Shown in pieces: positions 8,865 to 16,942 of a DNA stretch of 64,000 nucleotides. The position numbers were made by a program, and so were the translations under genes. The notes beneath the pieces were generated by a model. That model was not told the DNA's origin and did not search any database. It worked only from the letters and a program-made list of their open reading frames with translations. Source of the DNA: JABWAN01 sp041918175 (GTDB lineage Bacteria > Zhuqueibacterota > Zhuqueibacteria > Zhuqueibacterales > Zhuqueibacteraceae); contig JAYRWE010000115.1 of assembly GCA_041918175.1 (NCBI GenBank), forward strand, positions 1 through 64,000, read 5' to 3'. Positions within the stretch are counted from its first letter, which is position 1. The number at the start of each line of letters is the position of its first letter.

Positions 8865-9413
8865 ATGAATGAAAGCTCGGGTTTGGGCAGTCTGAAAGTC
8901 GGCCAACGCGTAAAGGTCAAAGGCCGGCCCGATGCCCAGGGAAATTTTCAAGCGGTTGAAATCAACGTCAAGCCGCCGGATGAAAGCGTGGCAGTGGAAG
9001 GCAAAGTGCAAGCTGTGGATGCTGCGAAAAATTTGCTGCGCCTTTTGAACCGCGACTTCATTTTGCCGCAAGGCATTGAGTTGAAAAACATTCAACGCCA
9101 GAGTATTGCGTTGAGCGCGATCAAAGCCGGCGACTTGGTCAAGCTCAAAGGCGCGTATCACGCCGGCAATGGCGGCTTTGTGCCCTCCAAAGTAAAGATG
9201 CAAGAGAACAAAGGCTTCAACGTGGAAGAACTGCAAGGCGATATTGAAAGCGTCAATGCCAATGATCGCAGTTTGCAAGTGCTGGGCTTCAATGTTGTGA
9301 CCTCGGCTAAAACCAAAACCGAGATTGAAACGCATGACCGTTCGCGGCGCGGCGAACGCGGTGAGCGCGGCGAGCGTGGTGATCGGCCGCGGCGCCTCAA
9401 TCGCGAAGGTTGA
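8865..9413 (+). CDS. DUF5666-like protein with an Arg/Gly/Glu tail
   Basis: A 182-residue relative of the previous gene, with matching repeats (LKVGQRVKVKGRPD, IKAGDLVKLKGAY, LQGDIESVNANDRSLQVLGF). It ends in a low-complexity tail of RGE triplets from about residue 164 (RGERGERGERGDRPRR), probably disordered and highly charged. A strong AAAGGAG precedes the ATG. The stop is only 6 bases from the TTG start of the next kinase gene, so translation is probably coupled. No signal peptide is seen. Function unknown; the charged tail could bind nucleic acid or an acidic polymer, but this is speculation. Confidence 0.65.
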   Translation: MNESSGLGSLKVGQRVKVKGRPDAQGNFQAVEINVKPPDESVAVEGKVQAVDAAKNLLRLLNRDFILPQGIELKNIQRQSIALSAIKAGDLVKLKGAYHAGNGGFVPSKVKMQENKGFNVEELQGDIESVNANDRSLQVLGFNVVTSAKTKTEIETHDRSRRGERGERGERGDRPRRLNREG

Positions 9414-9419
9414 GCGCGT

Positions 9420-10370
9420 TTGCAGCACGCCGATCGTAAGCTGCCGGGCCTCGCCGTGGCATTGGATGCCGCAGCGATGCGCAGTCGCCTCGCCCAGTTT
9501 GTTGCGCCGCAAATAGAGCGCAATGAACTTCGCATTGAGTTGCTCAAACATGCACCGGGCAAGCGCTGCGTTATTGAATACCGCTGGGTAGCCGAGCATG
9601 AAGCTTCGCCGCCAATCCGCCTCATCGGCAAGATGTATCGCAAAGAGCGCGGACAGGCGGTTTATGAAAACATGCAACAGCTTTGGCAAGCCGCAGCGCG
9701 CGCCAATTTCGCGATGACAGAGCCGCTCGGATATGTGCCCGAACTCGGCATGGTGTTGCAACGCTTCGTCCCCGGTCGCGGACTCGTCGATTTTTCGGCG
9801 AGCGATGATTTGCCGCGGGCCATTCATCTCACTGCGGTGAATTTGGCCGCGTTGCACAGCCTTGCGGATTCTCATGGCGAAAGCAGAGGGCTGGAAGATC
9901 ATCTCCGCAAGTATTGCCACCCCGGCCCGGAAGTGTTGCTCGCCGCTTTCCCGGAGTCGGCGTCATTGGTGGAAAGCTTGCTCGCGGGACTGCATGCCGA
10001 TAAAACGCTCGCGCATGCGCCGCTCGTGCCCGTGCATGGTGATCTGAATCTTGCGCAAATTTTTATTGCAGACGAGCGCGCGTGCTTCATTGATTTCGAC
10101 GGCTATTGCCTTTCGCACGCGGCTTTGGATGTCGGCAATTTTCTCGTCACGCTGCAAGTGCATTTCCCGCGGCAATATGAAGCGTTGGCGCAAATGTTTT
10201 GGTCGGGCTATTTCAAAAGCCGTTCGCCACAAACGCTCGCGGGATTGCAAACCTATCAAGCCTTTGCCTATCTGCGCCGCGCCGTCATTTGCGCGCGCAC
10301 ACCGGAAGTTCCCGATTGGCGGCAACATGTGCGCACGCTGCTTGAGGCCGGCAATGCGAGGTTGGGTTAA
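9420..10370 (+). CDS. APH-family kinase (catalytic motif intact)
   Basis: A 316-residue APH/choline-kinase-fold protein, paralogous to the gene at 7214. The N-lobe has HAPGKRCVIEYRW and the GKMYRKERGQ lysine strand; the C-lobe has HGDLNLAQ (H206, D208) and FIDFDGY as the metal site. I prefer the TTG start at 9420 because the segment it adds (AVALDAAAMR) aligns with TALDAKRMR of the paralogue; a start at the later ATG would remove it. It is probably translationally coupled to the DUF5666 gene just upstream. The sequence downstream is a long composite palindrome. The substrate is not predictable; a sugar or polyol phosphorylation step is a reasonable guess. Confidence 0.8.
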   Translation: MQHADRKLPGLAVALDAAAMRSRLAQFVAPQIERNELRIELLKHAPGKRCVIEYRWVAEHEASPPIRLIGKMYRKERGQAVYENMQQLWQAAARANFAMTEPLGYVPELGMVLQRFVPGRGLVDFSASDDLPRAIHLTAVNLAALHSLADSHGESRGLEDHLRKYCHPGPEVLLAAFPESASLVESLLAGLHADKTLAHAPLVPVHGDLNLAQIFIADERACFIDFDGYCLSHAALDVGNFLVTLQVHFPRQYEALAQMFWSGYFKSRSPQTLAGLQTYQAFAYLRRAVICARTPEVPDWRQHVRTLLEAGNARLG

Positions 10371-10381
10371 GCAAAAACGAA

Positions 10382-10572
10382 GGTTCGTAGTAACGCCTTA
10401 TGAAATTTGACGATCAAATTCGGTAGCGAGGCACACCACCGGTATTATGTCATTCAGAAGGAATCTTTTTGAGAACTGGAATGAGTCTCCAGCGAGTAAA
10501 AAGATTCCTTCTGAATGACAATTCGTGGAGGTGATTACCAAATTTGAAAATCAAATTTCATTATGCGTCGAA
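10382..10572. repeat. Composite nested palindrome with type A core (A1)
   Basis: The core at 10448-10520 starts TGTCATTCAGAAGGAATC and ends GATTCCTTCTGAATGACA, forming a near-perfect 73-base palindrome. Outer arms built on AAATTTGACGATCAAA (about 10403) and TTTGAAAATCAAATTTCAT (about 10543) pair around it, and a fragment of the GTAGTAACGCC repeat (type B) begins the unit. Related cores occur at seven other places in the window, always between genes. Confidence 0.85.
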
Positions 10573-10624
10573 GGCCAATAAGCCCACATGCCTAATAAAA
10601 TTTGACGATGAAATATTGCAGCGC

Positions 10625-11422
10625 ATGCAGCGACCGTTTATCTACATTGCCGGCTTGCGCCGCAGCGGCTCAACGGTTTTGAGCGAGGCGCTGACGGCAT
10701 TGCCATATTCGTTCATCTTCCGCGAGCCGCGCGTGGCGGAGAATCGCTTCTCCGTGCATGACAGCGACGCGGAGTTGTTTTTAAAATATGGCATCGATCT
10801 GCTCGACTTCGAGCGGCGCTGGTGGAGCAAACGCAAACTCATTCCGGAAGCATTTAAAAACGAATTGCTCCCGCAACTCTTTCCGCTCATCGGGCAAATC
10901 GGCATCAAAGAAATTCGCCATGACCGCTGGCGACGTTTGCAGCGCCTTTTTCCGGAGATGAAAATTTTATTGACGGCGCGCGATCCACGCGACATTTATT
11001 TGTCGCTGCACGATAAAGTCAAAAACGATCGCGTCACGTGGTCCGGCATCTTTTCTCCCGAAGGCGTTTTTTGCGCGGAAGCCGTTGCCGAGGGTTTGAA
11101 TGCGGAGTTTCGCGAGCAGCTTGCGATGTTCGAAACCGGCGATTGTCTCAAAGTCAAATACGAAGACTTTTGCGCCCAGCCGGAGATTTTCGAGCAGGTC
11201 AAGGCTTTCGTCGGCAGCGCCATTGGCCGCGTCGGCGAAGTCGGAGCATTCAACGCCGCCAATCCCATGCGCGTCGGCGAATATGAGTTGCACGGCAACA
11301 ACATCACGCCGAGGAGAATCAATCGGTGGAAAGATGAAGCGGACAAACAACTTCTCGCCGAGGCGCAACGCGCGTTTGATTTAATGCCCGACTACTGCCG
11401 CTTTTGGGAGTACGAAAGGTGA
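10625..11422 (+). CDS. Sulfotransferase-family protein
   Basis: A 265-residue PAPS-dependent sulfotransferase-like protein. The 5'-phosphosulfate-binding loop is GLRRSGSTVLSEAL close to the N-terminus. The 3'-phosphate-binding motif is LTARDPRDIYLSLHD near residues 115-130. An open frame continues back to a TTG at 10544, but that part is derived from the neighbouring palindromic repeat; the ATG at 10625 places the P-loop at the usual distance from the N-terminus. It is the first of three stand-alone sulfotransferases here, in addition to two glycosyltransferase fusions. The acceptor is probably a sugar or phenolic hydroxyl of the locus product. Family assignment is sound; substrate is inferred only from context. 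Confidence 0.8.
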   Translation: MQRPFIYIAGLRRSGSTVLSEALTALPYSFIFREPRVAENRFSVHDSDAELFLKYGIDLLDFERRWWSKRKLIPEAFKNELLPQLFPLIGQIGIKEIRHDRWRRLQRLFPEMKILLTARDPRDIYLSLHDKVKNDRVTWSGIFSPEGVFCAEAVAEGLNAEFREQLAMFETGDCLKVKYEDFCAQPEIFEQVKAFVGSAIGRVGEVGAFNAANPMRVGEYELHGNNITPRRINRWKDEADKQLLAEAQRAFDLMPDYCRFWEYER

Positions 11423-11423
11423 A

Positions 11424-11447
11424 GTTCGTAGTAACGCCTTCAGGCGT
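11424..11447. repeat. Type B palindromic repeat (single arm pair)
   Basis: GTTCGTAGTAACGCCTTCAG followed by GCGT, with the small inverted core ACGCCTTCAGGCGT. The same element recurs at 18.5, 24.0, 33.1, 48.0, 51.9, 53.5/53.7 and 63.3 kb, either alone or as an inverted pair. Confidence 0.75.
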
Positions 11448-11536
11448 TGGAGATTTATCCGTTAGATTTGCAAAACCCGCTTACAGAAAAATCTTTGCCT
11501 TAAAAGCACAGATTTCATTTTTAATAAAGGACGTTC

Positions 11537-13435
11537 ATGGCGACAGCCAACGGCAAACATCAGCTTGCGGAGCCGCAGCAAAACGCGCTGCGCGAGCGTC
11601 AGCTCAATCTCAAAGGCCTGTGGCGTATCTTCAAGACCTTTGGCCGGCATTATAAAAAGTACGCGAAGATTCTCGCCATTGCCGGCGTCTTTTTACTGAT
11701 CACCATCGGCGTCAATGCGCTCTCGCCGTGGCCGCTCAAATTGATTTTGGATTACGTCATCCTGCAATTGCCGTTGCCGGAAGAATTCGCGTTCATGAAT
11801 GCGTGGTTTGCCGAACGCCCCAAGCTGCTTTTGTTCATACTTGCGTTTTCGATGCTTGTCATTACCTGCTTGGATGCGATCTTTTCCTACTTCGCCAAGT
11901 TTTGGATGTCGAGCACGGGCGACCGCATCAACGCCGATATTCGCGAGCGCGTGTTTGCGCATCTCGGCCGGCTTTCGCTGTCGTTTCATGACACGGCGCG
12001 CACCGGCAATCTGATCTATCTGCTCACCTCCGACGTGAAGCAGATGAAAGACATTCTCGTCGATCTGCCGCAGGAGTTGGTCTCGCGCGTCGTCACGATT
12101 TTGGTTTATTCCGGCCTACTCCTGTGGCTGGATTGGCGCGTGGGATTGTTGGCGCTGGCCACTTTGCCGGTGGTGTATTGGTTCTCGAAAGTTTACGGCG
12201 TGGATTTGCGCGGCACCGTGAGACAGCGGCGCACGCGTGAAGGCGAGATCGCTTCGTTCATTTCCGAAAACGTGCATGCCATGGCCGTGGTGCAAGCCTA
12301 CGGTCGCGAAGACAGCGTGCGCGAGCGCTTTCAGCAAGAAAACAAAGCCAGCCTCGGCGCGGCGTTGGAAGGCTTGCGCATTCGGCGCACCTATAGCCGC
12401 TTGACCGACATCATCATGCTCCTCGGCACGTGCGCTATTTTATACCTCGGCGGGCGCTTGGCCATGACGCGCGAAATTCTGCCCGGCACTTTGCTCGTCG
12501 TGCTCGCCTACGTGAGAGAAATTTACGACGCGCTCAACAAGTTCACGCGCCTTTATCTCAATCTTATCACGGCGCAAGTTTCCGGCGAGCGGTTGCTCGA
12601 GCTGGTGGAAAGCGACATGGTGATGGCGGACGATCCCGGCGCCGCGCCCGCGCCACCGCTCCGCGGGCAAATCGAATTTCGCAATGTGACCTTTGCCTAC
12701 AAGCCCGGCCAGGAAGTTTTGAAGAACGTCAATTTCGCCGTTGCGCCCGGCGAGACCGTTGCGCTCGTGGGCCACAGCGGCGCAGGCAAAACCACGCTCA
12801 TCAGCTTGCTCATGCGCTTTTATGATCCGCAGCACGGGCAGATTTTGATCGACGGGCAGGATATTCGATCTTTCACGCGGCAATCGCTGCGCGCGCAATT
12901 GACCATCTTGTTGCAGGAAGCAAAGCTCTTCCGGCGCAGTGTGTTGGAGAACCTTGCGTTTGGCCGGCCCGAGGCTACGGACCAAGAAATCCTAGAAGCC
13001 GCGCGCCAAGCCGAAGCGCACGAGTTTATCATGGGCATGCCGCACGATTACGATACGATGATCTATGAAGGCGGGGACAATCTTTCCGGCGGGCAGAAGC
13101 AGCGCCTCAACATTGCGCGCGCGCTCTTGCGCGACACGCCCATTCTGATTCTCGACGAGCCGGCAACCGGCCTCGATGCCCGCGCCGAGGCCGCAGTGCA
13201 CCAGGCGCTGCGGCGCCTGATGACCGGCCGCACGACTTTCATTGTCGCGCACAAGATTGCTACCATTGCGCACGCCGACAAAATTTTGTTGTTGGAAGAA
13301 GGACAAATCGCGCACGCGGGCACGCACGAAGAGTTGTTGCGCACCAGCGCGCGCTATCGCGAGTTCTATGAATTGCAAGATCACACTCGCTTGCGCAAAG
13401 CTTTTGCGCGCGATTTTGCCGAACAAGAAAATTAA
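11537..13435 (+). CDS. ABC exporter, MsbA-like half-transporter
   Basis: A 632-residue half-transporter. Residues about 40-330 form the six-helix type I exporter membrane domain (hydrophobic segments such as ILAIAGVFLLITIGV and LLLFILAFSMLVIT). The nucleotide-binding domain follows with VGHSGAGKTT (Walker A, about 412), LSGGQKQR (signature, about 516), ILILDEPATGLD (Walker B) and a downstream switch His in IVAHKIATIAH. Pro follows the DE of Walker B where Ala is usual in MsbA. It is followed by a close paralogue, and the pair probably works as a heterodimer or as two homodimers flipping a lipid-linked or amphipathic product across the inner membrane. The ABC family is certain; cargo is inferred from the locus. 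Confidence 0.9.
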   Translation: MATANGKHQLAEPQQNALRERQLNLKGLWRIFKTFGRHYKKYAKILAIAGVFLLITIGVNALSPWPLKLILDYVILQLPLPEEFAFMNAWFAERPKLLLFILAFSMLVITCLDAIFSYFAKFWMSSTGDRINADIRERVFAHLGRLSLSFHDTARTGNLIYLLTSDVKQMKDILVDLPQELVSRVVTILVYSGLLLWLDWRVGLLALATLPVVYWFSKVYGVDLRGTVRQRRTREGEIASFISENVHAMAVVQAYGREDSVRERFQQENKASLGAALEGLRIRRTYSRLTDIIMLLGTCAILYLGGRLAMTREILPGTLLVVLAYVREIYDALNKFTRLYLNLITAQVSGERLLELVESDMVMADDPGAAPAPPLRGQIEFRNVTFAYKPGQEVLKNVNFAVAPGETVALVGHSGAGKTTLISLLMRFYDPQHGQILIDGQDIRSFTRQSLRAQLTILLQEAKLFRRSVLENLAFGRPEATDQEILEAARQAEAHEFIMGMPHDYDTMIYEGGDNLSGGQKQRLNIARALLRDTPILILDEPATGLDARAEAAVHQALRRLMTGRTTFIVAHKIATIAHADKILLLEEGQIAHAGTHEELLRTSARYREFYELQDHTRLRKAFARDFAEQEN

Positions 13436-13570
13436 AAGCGGTTTAAAGACAGAAAGATGAAGGACGGAAAAATGTTTGACGCTTCCCTTCGCATGGCGAC
13501 CTCAACTTCACTCGCCTGAACCCAGGTTTTATTTTTCTGCCCAACATTTTTCTGTCTTAAGCTTTTGCTT
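13434..13570. repeat. Type E inverted repeat between the two exporters
   Basis: The left arm runs AAAGCGG...AAAGACAGAAAGATGAAGGA and the right arm is CATTTTTCTGTCTTAAGCTTTTGCTT, leaving a central loop of roughly 60 bases. Closely similar units lie at 34.52-34.64 kb and 39.24-39.36 kb, and a left-arm fragment at about 15.48-15.51 kb. The element sits between the two ABC exporter genes and overlaps only non-coding sequence if the second exporter starts at 13611. Confidence 0.75.
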
Positions 13571-13610
13571 AAAAAGCAAAGAGTTCACCTTTAATAGAAT
13601 CTCCTTCGTT

Positions 13611-15470
13611 ATGCCCAAAAGAAAATCACGACATACCCGAGCCGGCGCGGACCGCCTGAGCTATCGCACCCTGTGGCGATTGTTTCGCACCTTTGCCGCG
13701 CATTATAAGAGCAATTGGAAATTGCTCGTCGGGGTCTATGCCAGTTTGCTCGGCTCCATTTTGCTTTCTCTGATAACGCCGTGGCCGCTCAAACTCATTA
13801 TCGATCACGTCATTTTGAATATTCGCCTGCCTGAGCGCGCGGCGTGGCTGGACGCTTGGTTCGGCACGGACCGCTTGCTCTTGCTCGCGTTTCTCGTCGG
13901 CTCCTATTTTGTAATTCATCTTGTGCAAAGCTTGATTTCCTATCTGCACTCCATCGGCATTCTCATGATCGGCGAGCGCATCGTCACAGCGATTCGCGCG
14001 CAGCTCTTTGAAAAAATGCAGCGCCTTTCGCTCTCGTTTCACGGCGCGGCGCAATCGAGCGACATGGTGTATCGCCTCACGTCCGACGTGCGCGACATCA
14101 TGGCTTTGCTCGTGCGCGTGCCCGAGAGCATAGTTCTTCGCCTCACTGCAATTTGCGTTTTCGGCAGCATCATGTTTATGATTCATTGGCGCCTCGCGTT
14201 GCTCGCCATCGGCATGATTCCCGTTATCATGTATTTTAATCGCCGGTTCAGCAAAGGCGTACAGAACGCGAGCCGAAGAAAGCGCGCGAAAGAAGGCGAC
14301 GTGAGCATGGTCATTTCCGAAACCGTGAGTTCGATGGCGCTCGTGCAAGCCTATGGCCGCGAGGAGCAGCAACAAGAAAGATTTGAAAACGAAAACCAAC
14401 AGAGTTTGGCCTCGGGCATTGCCGCGATGCAGCTTTCGAAAATTTTTAAACGGCTCAACGACGTGCTCGTGGCGTTCGGCACTTGTGCCGTGTTGTATTA
14501 TGGCGGCACGTTGGTTCTGGACGGACGCTTGTTTCCCGGCACGCTCGTGTTGTTTGTGTCGTATCTCAAAAGCCTATACGGCCCGCTCGATAAATTCGTC
14601 GAGATGCTGCTCGAAGTGGCCGGCTCGCAAATCTCCGGCGAGCGCGTTCTTGAAGTGTTGGAAAACGATCAAGTGGTGCAAGAAGCGCCGCACGCGATTG
14701 CCGCGCCGGCGTTTCGCGGCCGCGTGGAATTTCGCGAGGTGGATTTTTCCTACAACGAACGCGGCCCGGCTTTGGAAGGCGTGAACTTCGCGATTGCGCC
14801 CGGCGAAACCGTTGCGCTCGTGGGCCACAGCGGCGCGGGCAAAACCACGCTCGTGCGTTTGCTTATGCGCTTTCATGATCCGCAACGCGGACAAGTTTTG
14901 ATCGACGGGCAAGACGTGCGCGATTTCAAGCTCAAATCGCTGCGCGATCAAATCACCATTCTCATGCAGGAAGCCCGGCTTTTCAATCAAACCGTGCGCG
15001 AGAACATCGCGTTCGGCAAAGAGGGCGCAACGGAAGAGGACGTGTTGCGCGCGGCGCAGTTGGCGCAAGTGCATGACTTCATCGTGCAGCTGCCCGAAGG
15101 CTATGACACGATGATCTACGAAGGCGGCGAGAACCTTTCCGGCGGGCAGCAACAGCGCCTCAACATCGCACGCGCGCTCATTCGCAACACGCCGCTCATC
15201 ATTCTCGATGAACCCGCCACTGCGCTTGATGCTGCCACGGAAGCGAAGATTCACGAAGCGCTGCACGCCTTGACGCGCGGCAAGACTACGTTCATCATCG
15301 CGCACAAGTTCGCAACGATTGCGCGCGCCGACAAAATTTTGGTGCTCAAAGAAGGCCGCCTCGTCGGCTTCGGCAAGCACGAAGATTTGCTCGTCACCTG
15401 CGACGAGTATCGCGACTTGTATGAGTTGCAATTCGGCACGCACACGGTGTATGCCGAAGCCGCGGCGTAA
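13611..15470 (+). CDS. ABC exporter, MsbA-like half-transporter (paralogue)
   Basis: A 619-residue half-transporter closely related to the preceding gene. I use the ATG at 13611 (MPKRKSRHTRAG) because sequence upstream in the same frame belongs to a dispersed inverted repeat. The membrane domain shows TM segments such as LLLLAFLVGSYFVIHLV. The nucleotide-binding domain shows VGHSGAGKTT, LSGGQQQR, LIILDEPATALD and IIAHKFATIARAD. Both copies share YDTMIYEGG before the signature. All catalytic motifs appear intact in both, unlike classical degenerate heterodimers. It probably transports a lipid-linked or amphipathic intermediate of the surrounding pathway. Confidence 0.9.
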   Translation: MPKRKSRHTRAGADRLSYRTLWRLFRTFAAHYKSNWKLLVGVYASLLGSILLSLITPWPLKLIIDHVILNIRLPERAAWLDAWFGTDRLLLLAFLVGSYFVIHLVQSLISYLHSIGILMIGERIVTAIRAQLFEKMQRLSLSFHGAAQSSDMVYRLTSDVRDIMALLVRVPESIVLRLTAICVFGSIMFMIHWRLALLAIGMIPVIMYFNRRFSKGVQNASRRKRAKEGDVSMVISETVSSMALVQAYGREEQQQERFENENQQSLASGIAAMQLSKIFKRLNDVLVAFGTCAVLYYGGTLVLDGRLFPGTLVLFVSYLKSLYGPLDKFVEMLLEVAGSQISGERVLEVLENDQVVQEAPHAIAAPAFRGRVEFREVDFSYNERGPALEGVNFAIAPGETVALVGHSGAGKTTLVRLLMRFHDPQRGQVLIDGQDVRDFKLKSLRDQITILMQEARLFNQTVRENIAFGKEGATEEDVLRAAQLAQVHDFIVQLPEGYDTMIYEGGENLSGGQQQRLNIARALIRNTPLIILDEPATALDAATEAKIHEALHALTRGKTTFIIAHKFATIARADKILVLKEGRLVGFGKHEDLLVTCDEYRDLYELQFGTHTVYAEAAA

Positions 15471-15555
15471 TGTGGTTTGATCAAAAAAACAAGACAGAAA
15501 AATGTAGGGCAGAAATATCGGCTCATCACGGGTTGATTGCTAGCTCCCCTCAAAT

Positions 15556-15628
15556 TGTCATTCTGGAAGAACCTACCCTCGCACTGGGTAGAGAGCCAAG
15601 TACGAGGGAAGGTCCTCTCAGGATGACA
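15556..15628. repeat. Type A palindrome, divergent variant (A2)
   Basis: TGTCATTCTGGAAGAACC at the left pairs with a right arm ending GGATGACA. The inner arms (CCTACCCTCG / CGAGGGAAGG) also pair. It has the same length and same TGTCATTC/GATGACA ends as the other type A units, but a different interior. It lies in the gap upstream of the acyl-CoA dehydrogenase-like gene. Confidence 0.7.
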
Positions 15629-15701
15629 TGAACTTCGTTTGTTTTTGATTCGAGTGTGACTCAAAAGAGTTTTATTCTGCGTTTGAAAAACTGATCGCCT
15701 T

Positions 15702-16847
15702 ATGGATTTCAACTTCACCGACGAACAGCTTGCGCTCAAAAAAGAGATCGTGCAATTCGCGCAGAACGAATTGAACGCCGATCTCCTCAAGCGTGATAAA
15801 GAAGCGCACTTCTCGCACGACAATTGGAAGAAGTGCGCCGCGTTCGGCGTGCAGGGCTTGCCTTTCCCAAAAGAATATGGCGGCAACGAAGCCGACGTGA
15901 TCACGACGATGCTCGCGATGGAAGGCCTCGGCTACGGCTGCCGCGACAATGGCCTCGTGTTCGGCATCAACGCGCAGATGTGGAGCGTGCAAATGCCGAT
16001 TTGGGAGTTCGGTACTATTGAGCAAAAGCAAAAGTATTTGCCGCGCCTCATCAGCGGCGAGTTGATCGGCGGTCACGGCATGACCGAGCCTGACTCCGGC
16101 TCTGACGCGTTTAGTTTGAACAGCACCGCAACGCGCAAAGGCGAAAGCTATGTGCTCAACGGCTCGAAAGTTTTCGTTTCAAACGGCCCGGTCGCGGAAG
16201 TGTTCGTCGTGTTTGCGAGTGTGGATAAAACAAAGAGCTTCATGGGCGTCACCGCGTTTCTCGTCGAGCGCGGCGCCAAAGGTTTTCGCGTCGGCCCGAG
16301 CATGAGCAAGATGGGTTTGAAAACCTCGCCGATTTGCGAGTTGTTCTTCGATGATTGCGAAATTCCCGCGAGCGCGCGTCTCGGCAAAGAAGGCCAGGGC
16401 GCGAATATCTTCAGTGCCTCGATGGAATGGGAGCGCAGTTCCATTCTCGCGAACTACGTCGGCGCGATGGAATACCAGCTCGAACGCTGCACGCGCTACG
16501 CGCGCGAGCGCAAGCAATTCAACAAACCCATCGGCAAGTTTCAAGCGGTGTCGCATCGGTTGGTGGATATGAAACTGCGCCTCGAAACTTCGCGCTTGTT
16601 GCTCTATAAAGTCGCGTGGCTGAAAAAGACGCAAGGCAAATGTCCCATGGAAGCCGCGCTTGCGAAGCTTTATCTCAGCGAAGCGTGGGTCGCCTCGTGT
16701 TTGGACGCGGTGAAAATTCACGGCGGCTACGGCTTCATGACCGAGTACGAATTGGAGCGCGACCTGCGCGACTCTATTGGCGGCGTGCTCTATTCGGGCA
16801 CCTCGGATATTCAGAAGAACATTGTTGCGAGGTATCTCGGGGTGTAA
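15702..16847 (+). CDS. Acyl-CoA dehydrogenase-type flavoprotein, likely aminoacyl(prolyl)-carrier dehydrogenase
   Basis: A 381-residue FAD enzyme of the acyl-CoA dehydrogenase fold. It shows GHGMTEPDSGSDAF (flavin and substrate-binding loop, about residues 127-140), MEWERSSILA holding the candidate catalytic Glu, QFNKPIGKFQAV, and a C-terminal GGYGFMTEYELERDLRD / YSGTSDIQKNI. The segment CRDNGLVFGINAQMWSVQMP is characteristic of the PltE/RedW branch that oxidises prolyl-S-carrier to pyrrolyl-S-carrier. The next two genes are an adenylation enzyme and a carrier protein, the partners needed for that reaction, followed by halogenase-like genes. This context makes the prolyl assignment more likely than fatty-acid oxidation. 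Other aminoacyl or acyl carrier substrates remain possible. Confidence 0.85.
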   Translation: MDFNFTDEQLALKKEIVQFAQNELNADLLKRDKEAHFSHDNWKKCAAFGVQGLPFPKEYGGNEADVITTMLAMEGLGYGCRDNGLVFGINAQMWSVQMPIWEFGTIEQKQKYLPRLISGELIGGHGMTEPDSGSDAFSLNSTATRKGESYVLNGSKVFVSNGPVAEVFVVFASVDKTKSFMGVTAFLVERGAKGFRVGPSMSKMGLKTSPICELFFDDCEIPASARLGKEGQGANIFSASMEWERSSILANYVGAMEYQLERCTRYARERKQFNKPIGKFQAVSHRLVDMKLRLETSRLLLYKVAWLKKTQGKCPMEAALAKLYLSEAWVASCLDAVKIHGGYGFMTEYELERDLRDSIGGVLYSGTSDIQKNIVARYLGV

Positions 16848-16857
16848 AAAGTACCGT

Positions 16858-16921
16858 GAAGTCGGACTTGCGCAAAAGGTTTTTTGTAGGCAACAAGATC
16901 TTTTTGCGCAAGTCCGACTTC
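16858..16921. repeat. Perfect 20-bp stem hairpin between dehydrogenase and adenylation genes
   Basis: GAAGTCGGACTTGCGCAAAA at 16858-16877 is exactly complementary to 16902-16921, with a 24-base loop. It begins 10 bases after the dehydrogenase stop and ends 21 bases before the adenylation gene ATG. No U-run follows the stem directly, so it is not a classical terminator; it could stabilise the upstream message, attenuate, or be a member of another palindromic repeat family. Confidence 0.8.
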
Positions 16922-16942
16922 GCCACGAATGTGAGATGATCC

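Noticed and set aside
7214..10370. Antibiotic resistance (aminoglycoside phosphotransferase) as the role of the APH-like genes
   Set aside because: The fold covers many small-molecule kinases, and these copies sit in a biosynthetic context with none of the sequence features of known resistance enzymes that I can identify.
10544..10624. An N-terminal extension of the sulfotransferase from a TTG start
   Set aside because: The extension is encoded by the outer arm of a type A composite palindrome and would put the PAPS loop too far from the N-terminus.
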